Shown here in pieces: positions 42,512 to 49,500 of a stretch of 49,500 nt of DNA. Position 1 is the stretch's first letter; each line of letters opens with the position of its first letter. The DNA comes from Mesostigma viride. Taxonomy: Eukaryota; Streptophyta; Mesostigmatophyceae; Mesostigmatales; Mesostigmataceae. The position numbers were made by a program, and so were the translations under genes. The notes beneath the pieces were generated by a model. The model was not told the DNA's origin, searched no databases, and saw nothing but the letters and a program-made list of their open reading frames with translations. The DNA is taken from NCBI GenBank assembly GCA_009746045.1, contig RPFO01000154.1:8809693-8859192 (forward strand), read 5' to 3'.

Positions 42512-43744
42512 CTAATAGCCCTGCTGCACCGCAAAATCAGCCCGCGTACGGCGGAGCATGATGTCAGCCATGGCCCGAGTCAGCGCCACCGACAAGCGCT
42601 GACGCCAATATGACGTCCAGGTCCGCGCCGACCATGGGGCCCGCTGGCCCTCCAGGTCCAGCCGGTCCTCCCGGAGCCGGCAACACTCCTTGAAGAAGGC
42701 GGAGGTCAGGGGCCCCATGGCCCCAAACTCCTCCAGGACAATGGGCACCACACGATGGTGCCCGACGTCGCCGTAGGCCAGGAGCTTGGCCCGCTCCGCC
42801 CGGTCCGCCGTGTAACCTGCCGTGAGGGAGGCCCCAGCCACGTGGCTAAGAGCCAAGGGCCGCGCCACCGAAACGTCAATAAGCAGATGCCGGCCACCCC
42901 CCTCAAAGTCCAGCACCACGATGTCAGGCCGGTGGTTGGGGGAATAGAAGGCAGCGCCATCCGCATCCTCGGACCGGATGTTCGCGTGGGGGAAAACCGA
43001 CCGAATCATGGCGAGCACCACCGTCAGGAGGACAGTGTGCAAATACAAATACCAATTCTGATTCTGTTGGCCCCCCATGCAGGCAAGGTAGTGAGTCCCC
43101 GTGGGATCCAGCGGCTGCCCACAGCTACCACAAGGCCGCCCGGCCGGAACAAGAGGCTGCGGGGCAAATAGCTGGTGCCGGAGCGCCACCGAGTAGTGGC
43201 TGGGAGCCAAGGCGAATGGGGGGGCCATGGGAAGAGCACGAAGGTACGCCGAGCCCACACTCCGCAAGGAAAGCGAGAACAGCCACGCACGTCCCTGGGC
43301 GTTGAGGTCCGCGAAAAGAGCAATCCAATCAGCCGTGTGCAGAATACCCGCGTAGGTTTTCTGGTGTTTATCGATGACGCGAGCAGGGAATGCGGCGGGA
43401 GATTGAACGGAGGCGACCGAGGGAGTGCCGCGAGGGAGGTGGCGCTGTACCGCCTGAGCGGCACGGACGGGAGAACAGGCCTGCTGGATCTCAGCATAGG
43501 CCTCCTGGATGGCGGTGACGAAGGGCAAAGGGCTGCTGGGGTCCAGGAGGTCAGGCGCTGCCGTTGCCAAAAGGGGCAGGAGCCGGCAGCTTTCCGCCCA
43601 CGACTGAGCGACGGAGCCCAAAAATGCTGCTGGGGCCAGCCGGGCGGCACGAGTCAGACCGCAGCCACCCATCCGTGCAGGCAGGGAGGCAATGCGAATA
43701 TATAAACTACGGGGACGTGGCGCGCCGAATATTTTCCGCGCCAA
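42512..43744 (-). CDS. LINE ORF2 C-terminus: CCHC knuckle and restriction-like endonuclease domain, 410 codons intact
   Basis: Begins with ASLPARMGGCGLTRAARLAP, the conserved block that follows the reverse-transcriptase thumb in plant and algal LINE proteins; the catalytic RT motifs are missing, so it is 5'-truncated. C205-x2-C208-x9-H218-x3-C222 is a zinc knuckle. RPD274 ... LLID290VSVARP followed by RAERAK320LLAY fits the RLE (PD-(D/E)xK-type) endonuclease of R2-like elements. The canonical Lys after the acidic pair is not present, so activity is uncertain. The frame is uninterrupted for 410 codons, implying recent insertion or retention. Just upstream (43745-43790) is a palindromic GGTACCGTCCGTACGGTG word. 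It could be part of the autonomous partner of the ORF1-only elements (inference) or an unrelated LINE. Confidence 0.7.
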   Translation of the reverse strand: MARKIFGAPRPRSLYIRIASLPARMGGCGLTRAARLAPAAFLGSVAQSWAESCRLLPLLATAAPDLLDPSSPLPFVTAIQEAYAEIQQACSPVRAAQAVQRHLPRGTPSVASVQSPAAFPARVIDKHQKTYAGILHTADWIALFADLNAQGRAWLFSLSLRSVGSAYLRALPMAPPFALAPSHYSVALRHQLFAPQPLVPAGRPCGSCGQPLDPTGTHYLACMGGQQNQNWYLYLHTVLLTVVLAMIRSVFPHANIRSEDADGAAFYSPNHRPDIVVLDFEGGGRHLLIDVSVARPLALSHVAGASLTAGYTADRAERAKLLAYGDVGHHRVVPIVLEEFGAMGPLTSAFFKECCRLREDRLDLEGQRAPWSARTWTSYWRQRLSVALTRAMADIMLRRTRADFAVQQGY

Positions 43745-45595
43745 AAAATTCGCGGTACCGTCCGTACGGTGTATAATGTGTGCCCGGACCGCTCAACCCT
43801 CGCGGAAGTGGCCATGGCGGCATGCCTTTATGCAATATTAATCGATATGGCACGTAAACAGCTAGAAAAAATGCTTGAATTTCGCAGAAGATTAGTTGAT
43901 GACCTCATTTCGAGGCGGAAAGTTTACGGTTTGCAATATCGCTAATTTCTCGAACGGCTACGGGCGCGGGGGTCCAGGATATAATTTCTCTTGCGGATCA
44001 TGAAATTTAATGCAGGTTTACGGCAGCTATTGTGAGGCAACGTAGGCTCTAAAGAGCGATTATGAAGCTAACTTAATGGTGTTGTCGAGTTTGTGCCGAA
44101 GCTTCCCGGTTTCTTTTACATTTCCGGCATTCAAGGTAAGAACCTACGCAGGCCTGCGCATGTCGCCTTCGACGTATTCACGGAAGGCGCACCTTCCTTG
44201 TTCGCCTGATCAATGGATGATGTCTTTTATTGTTCGAGCTTGCGTGCCAGTTTATGCATGAAACATTTCCACGCAGGCAGGTGCATTAACGTCGGCCTTT
44301 CGCCTTTTTTTCGGGCAGTTTCCCTGCAGGAAGCGCTCCATTTCTTTCGGTTGCATCGTCAGATTCCTAGCTATTTCGTACAATTTCGTGTAGTTTGTGG
44401 CTGGCATGCTAAATGCGCCGAGGTCAAGTTGTTGGTAATGTGTTGACATTTGTTTTCCATAATCCTTTGGACGTGAGCTTGCTCAGACGCTTTGTTATGT
44501 GCCGGATCTGACACGCCTGTTTTAGAACGACATCCGGCATGTGCCTAGAGGCTAACAAGCTGGCATCAGCTTCTTAGCAAATTGCCCTATTGGAAAGGAA
44601 GGTGAGAGTGGTTCTTTTGCTGGCCATACTGCATGAGTGGCATTGCATTAGATAGGTGTTTCCATTGCTTTCCTTGAGCTATAACCATTAAGACTTCCCT
44701 GCTATGTGTGCAGCAAGGCAAGCTGGATAGGATGTGAATGCTTGGCAGACAACATGTATGATTTGCTGCCAAGTTTGCAGGCTGCAGTTGCCTCTATTGC
44801 TTGGGCAGTCTTTCTAAGGTTTTTACACGTATACTTGCTGAGTTCTTGGCATAAATTTACATGGTAACCTTGGGCTGAGCTTAGTGTATGCTCTCTTGGT
44901 GCGTGTATGCCTAGCGATGGTGTTGCTATGCGCACGCTGGCAAGGCTGGCCATGCTGAGGGCAGGGGAGGGCAGATGAGGTGCCTAGCCTTTTCTTATGT
45001 TGTGTGATCGAGTTGGGCATGTTTTTTGGCTTCTTGGATGGAAAACATGATGTCTAGGTGGCCTTATACACAGAAAAACCTCATTTAGCGTATGTTCAGG
45101 TTTTAGCACGCAAAACCTTATAACTTGAGCTAGACTTGTCGGAATGACCTGGGACTTGGACCACTGCTGTCCCCCTGTTAGCCGGATTTTCGCTTGATTT
45201 TGTGGCCTTATCTGAAGTGTTTATGATATGTTTATTCCCAATGTCCGGTAAAAAAAGACCTGTTTTGCGGGAAAATTAATAACTGTTCAAGGTTTTGCCA
45301 TTTCCATGATGTAAATAGCTCAGCAAGCTACACACTCAGGGAACTACAAATGGTTGATTTTTGGTTGCCAACAAATGTGTGCATTGGCTGGGGCATACCC
45401 AGCCCTAATTAGCGTCTTTTTCTATTTATAGCGCAATATTGGCGTATACTTGGGGGTAGTACCCCCAACAAGTGCATGGACAACTCACAAGAGATGTTAT
45501 TTAGTGCCCGCAATCATATTTCAGCATTGTGCAAATGAATTTCAAGTGTTATTACCATAGTTCAATTTGTAAGGGTTTTGGGGTGCCACCTCCCC
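43745..45595. other. No recognised gene
   Basis: Mixed to AT-rich DNA with many short frames and no recognisable domain or repeat until a retroelement tail word at 45595-45640 (TTAATTAAACATGTGCTCC, GTTGGGGAGTCACGG). Confidence 0.5.
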
Positions 45596-45653
45596 TTAAT
45601 TAAACATGTGCTCCTGTTGGGGAGTCACGGAGTATAACCCCAATGAATGGATG

Positions 45654-45993
45654 CATGGGCCTTACTGGTGAGATCGACCTGGTCGCCCACCGCCTTCCCC
45701 GCGCGCGGGGTAAGGCAGGGCCGCCCCCGCTCCTTCTCACCTTTAAGACCCCGGCGGACAAGATTTCTTTTCTCCGACGCCGCAAGCGGCTCGAGAAGAC
45801 TCTCTTCACCCTTGACGACGACTTGACCCTGGCGCAGCAACAACGGCGACGGGAGCTATGGCCGACCTACCTCCAGCTCCGGCAGACCAAGGCGGGGCAG
45901 CCGGTGTACTGGAAGGGGGCGGCCATCTACGTCGGCCACAAGCCCTGGCAGGCGACCCTCGCGGCCCCAACGACTCCAGACGCCCCAGCTTAG
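45654..45993 (+). CDS. ORF1p C-terminal fragment of copy E
   Basis: Encodes the last part of the RRM-like and CTD region in one frame: MGLTGEIDLVAHRLPRARGK, FLRRRKRLEKTLFTLDDDLT, then VYWKGAAIYVGHKPWQATLA to the stop. 5'-truncated, so no functional start. Confidence 0.75.
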
Positions 45994-46442
45994 GGGAATA
46001 CAGCAGTAGTAGTGTAGAATAGATAGACCGTGGCCATGTACATGTACGCCTCCTAGAGGCACTATCCTAGCTAAGCCACGCGCTTTATTTAATCATGTAC
46101 ATGTGTGCCTATGATGTGCCACACCCCCAGATGATGCCTAGTTTTATTTAGTTATGCTGTGCCCATGCAGAGAGCTGCTCTCTGCTGAGATGCCACGCTC
46201 TAGCGTTTGTATAGCTATGATGATCTTCCCCCCCGTGCCAGGATCCCCCCCTCAGGCGGGTTGAACCTGAGACAGCATGGTGGTGCCGGTGCCCTGGTGC
46301 ACCTAGAGCAAGTGTCGTTTACATTCCCACCCTTGCAGGAAGTAGCTTAGAATGTATTATAGGCCATATGCCCCTTCTCAAGGGCTATGTGCTACATATA
46401 CTCCCAACGGAGTTATGTTCCTAATTAATTAATTAATTAATT
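45654..46442 (+). mobile_element. 5'-truncated ORF1 retroelement copy E, 8-bp target duplication
   Basis: Starts inside ORF1 (CATGGGCCTTACTGGTGAGA) and continues through the stop and the full 3' UTR to a TTAATTAATTAA tail. It is flanked by AATGGATG at 45646-45653 and 46443-46450. The coding part is roughly 97% identical to copy A by eye, indicating recent activity. Confidence 0.8.
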
Positions 46443-46934
46443 AATGGATGGATGGATGGACAAACAATCCTACCGGTTCTATCTACGACACGGAAACTAG
46501 CATATTCAATTCCATCGTCCTAAACGACACGACAAACGCAGATAAGATAACAGCAGGCTCAAGCTACCATCGTCCGAATTCTTCCAGATTTCTGGCCTGC
46601 GCTGGTTGTCTCTTTGATATAGCTCGCCCAAGTTTGTTGTCTCAATTGTAGGGATGCAGTTTGCAGATGCTGAACAAAGTTCAAGCCTTCTGATGTGGCC
46701 ATTATGGGAATAGCAAGAAATTCAAGGACCACGCAGTGTGGAAACTCCACTTGAAGTCCGCAAAGCAAAGGCTTTTACCTGCATCACATTTTCATTGGCG
46801 TTAATGCGAAATAGCTTTTCCATCACTGCCGCCGACCCCCCCTTCAAACACAAAGCAAAAGTTGACTCCATAATGCAGGTTGAGCACTGCCAACTATACA
46901 ATGCTACACTAGGTCACGGCGATGCACATACACG

Positions 46935-47792
46935 CTAGCAGTAGAATCTGCACAGTGGGGGTAGGCTGTCCGCGACGCCCTGCCGCGTGACCTGCGTGCG
47001 CCGCGCATCCAAGTGCAGCAGACCCGGACAGGACGCAGCCACCCTGGCAACGCTGGCATCGGTGACCCTGGAGCAACCCCGCACACACAGGTGGCGCAGC
47101 TCCCCACACCCGGCCAGCAGCCGAACGCTCTCATCCGACACCTCAGTGCACCCGGTGACGTTCACATGCCGCAGCGAAGCACAGTTTCCCGCCACAGCGG
47201 CAATCCCATCATCCGTCACGTCATAGCACCCCGCGGTGACCAGCGTGCGCAGGCCCTGGCACACCCTCCCTACAGCACTAATCCCGGCCCCCGTCACCCG
47301 CACGCACCGCGACACGTCCAGCACCATCAGCCCACGGCAGCGCGCCGCCACCGCCATCACGCCTGCATCCGTAACATCCGCCGACCCAGACACGTTCACA
47401 TGCTGCAGCAAAGGGCAGCGCTCCACCACCAGCGCTAGGGTGGCGTCGTCTATTCCCCAGGGTGTCTCCCGCGCCACCCCCGGCACCTGCACCAGGTCCA
47501 GCACCCGCAGGTCGGGGCACCTGGCGGCCAGCCAGGCGAGCGCGCTGCGCCGCCGCTGCTCCACGAAGGGCGCATCCCCCGCTTCGGCCGCCTCACGTGC
47601 AATGTCCCCCAGCTTGGATGCGTTCAGGATGGTGAGAGACGTCAGGGATTCGTCCACGGCGGCTCGCAGGGAGCGCGACAGGTGGCGCACAGTCAGCTGC
47701 GTGCCGAGCGGTAGGTGGGCCACGATCTGCACGCCCAGGCCGGCCATGGCCATCACTGTGTCCAGCGTGGGGGGGGGGGAGGGCCCACCCAT
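46935..47792 (-). CDS. F-box-like / cysteine-containing leucine-rich repeat protein, 285 aa
   Basis: Residues about 15-55 (VQIVAHLPLGTQLTVRHLSR) resemble a divergent F-box. From about 85 onward there are roughly seven LRR_CC units of about 26 residues: CPLLQHVNVSGSADVTDAGV, CRGLMVLDVSRCVRVTGAGI, CQGLRTLVTAGCYDVTDDGI, CASLRHVNVTGCTEVSDESV, CGELRHLCVRGCSRVTDASV. Such proteins are usually substrate receptors of SCF ubiquitin ligases or AMN1-like; the target is unknown. The start at 47792 follows a CCCCCCAG acceptor-like site, so an upstream exon may exist; an in-frame ATG at 47921 is less likely. It ends CRFYC-stop. GC-rich like the other host genes and well separated from transposons. Confidence 0.8.
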   Translation of the reverse strand: MGGPSPPPTLDTVMAMAGLGVQIVAHLPLGTQLTVRHLSRSLRAAVDESLTSLTILNASKLGDIAREAAEAGDAPFVEQRRRSALAWLAARCPDLRVLDLVQVPGVARETPWGIDDATLALVVERCPLLQHVNVSGSADVTDAGVMAVAARCRGLMVLDVSRCVRVTGAGISAVGRVCQGLRTLVTAGCYDVTDDGIAAVAGNCASLRHVNVTGCTEVSDESVRLLAGCGELRHLCVRGCSRVTDASVARVAASCPGLLHLDARRTQVTRQGVADSLPPLCRFYC

Positions 47793-48676
<884 letters not shown>

Positions 48677-48785
48677 TATCCAAGAGGGGACGGGACGAGG
48701 AGTGTTCCTGTCACGGCACACAAGCGGACACAGGGCAGGCCACAAGGGAGAGAGCACTGTTACTACTGTCGTTATTACTGCTCAC

Positions 48786-49500
48786 CGCGGTGGGATCCGC
48801 CGCACACGCATCCAGCAGCGCGGCCTCCACGCTCGCGCTGTGTGCCTGCTCCCACTGCTCCTTGTACGGCAACAGCTGGCGGATCTCTGCGTCCTTCTGC
48901 ACGGTGGGCAGCAGCCGCAGCAGGGCCACAGAGGGCAGGGGAAATGGTGTTACGTGCATGACATTGTTCTTGCATGAGAAAGCTGAGGACAATGCCGAGT
49001 CAGCGATGTTATGAATACTGCTAGTACCTTTGCTCACCATATCGATTAAAACGGTACCTTGCTCATGAGTTAAGTCAAACTCGTGCCTCCACCCCGAGGT
49101 GTACAGAACGAAAAACATAATACCCCTTACACTAAGTATTATTTCGGGAAAAGGAAATAACGTAAGTGTCACAACATGCTAGAGCATGCAATGCCATAAA
49201 CACAGCCATGGACTTGAGACATGGTTCAGCCACAAAGGCACCAACGGACCTGCTCCAACAGAAGGTCTGCCTCCTCAAGCCTCGCCCTCAGAACCTCGAT
49301 GGTGTTGGCAAAGTCCAACTGCAGCTCTTCCAGGTGCGCATTTCTGGCGCATGCCATGCCCAGCTCCTTCTCGTAAGCAGCTCGCATGTCGTTGTAGATG
49401 TCTCGCAAGTCGTCAACCAGCTGGTGGCTTCCAATATTCTCCTTCTTGGCATTGGCGGCTGTCCAGAAGGTTCTTGAGCGCTTTAGAGAGGGAACCTGCA
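48786..49500 (-). CDS. Coiled-coil protein, two exons, continues off right edge
   Basis: Exon <49500-49250 encodes FWTAANAKKENIGSHQLVDD, LRDIYNDMRAAYEKELGMAC and HLEELQLDFANTIEVLRARL ending EEADLLLEQ. A possible acceptor TGCAG lies at the very edge (49496-49500). Donor CAG|GTCCGT at 49249. Acceptor GTGCAG precedes 48896. Exon 48896-48786 continues in phase 0 (KDAEIRQLLPYKEQWEQAHS ... CAADPTA) to donor GCG|GTGAGC. Joined, the heptad pattern runs across the junction, which supports the splice. Long charged helices suggest a cytoskeletal or motor-associated protein, but no family is assigned. Further 3' exons to the left were not found; the GAAA repeat may lie in the next intron. Confidence 0.6.

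Overview
This is eukaryotic nuclear DNA, most likely from a GC-rich green alga (chlorophyte or prasinophyte type). The reasons are: GC-rich coding exons separated by GT-AG introns with GTGCGT/GTGAGT-like donors; a secreted multi-domain protein with a pherophorin-like Ser-Pro-rich insert and RR-x-LLQ motifs; a plant-type LON-domain protein; and L1-type ORF1 retroelements. The genus cannot be fixed from the sequence, and other GC-rich protists are not excluded. No rRNA, canonical tRNA, CRISPR array or bacterial gene was found.

Layout. (1) 1-9430, minus strand: the 5' seven exons of a large secreted IPT/TIG + PA14 protein of fibrocystin-L (PKHD1L1) type, running off the left edge. Its introns hold very long microsatellites, including 633 bp of uninterrupted purine. 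(2) 9.4-12.5 kb: weak exon candidates and a 166-bp fold-back. (3) 13.1-14.85 kb, plus: a LON substrate-binding-domain protein in two visible exons. Its intron and its 3' flank both carry tandem repeats derived from the adjoining exon ends. (4) 17.2-24.1 kb: a nested retroelement cluster. It holds a complete 2.0-kb ORF1-only element flanked by a 15-bp duplication, two degenerate relatives, a SINE-like element split by a 5'-truncated LINE end, and a reversed 3' end. (5) 24.1-25.8 kb: a 184-bp satellite array and microsatellites. (6) 25782-36568: a 10.8-kb candidate CACTA (EnSpm-like) DNA transposon with perfect 56-bp terminal inverted repeats, subterminal 15-bp repeats, nested satellites, a SINE-like element with a 10-bp target duplication, and a minus-strand multi-exon gene candidate at its right end. 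(7) 36.6-39.3 kb: two copies of a 16-bp palindrome and 0.9 kb of GTCC/CCTC repeats. (8) 40.3-46.4 kb: more ORF1-element copies, and an intact 410-codon ORF equivalent to the C-terminus of a LINE ORF2 (CCHC knuckle plus restriction-like endonuclease). (9) 46.9-47.8 kb, minus: an F-box-like/LRR protein. (10) 48.8-49.5 kb, minus: two exons of a coiled-coil protein entering from the right edge.

The host genes (fibrocystin-L-like, LON, LRR, coiled-coil) show no functional link to each other; they are islands in repeat-rich DNA. The repeats do form a system. One 3'-terminal module, ending in a TTAA-type tail, is shared by full-length, truncated and tail-only copies on both strands. This fits mobilisation in trans of an element that encodes only an L1-ORF1p-like RNA-binding protein. 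All exon boundaries and family assignments come from reading the sequence by eye; no database search was run.
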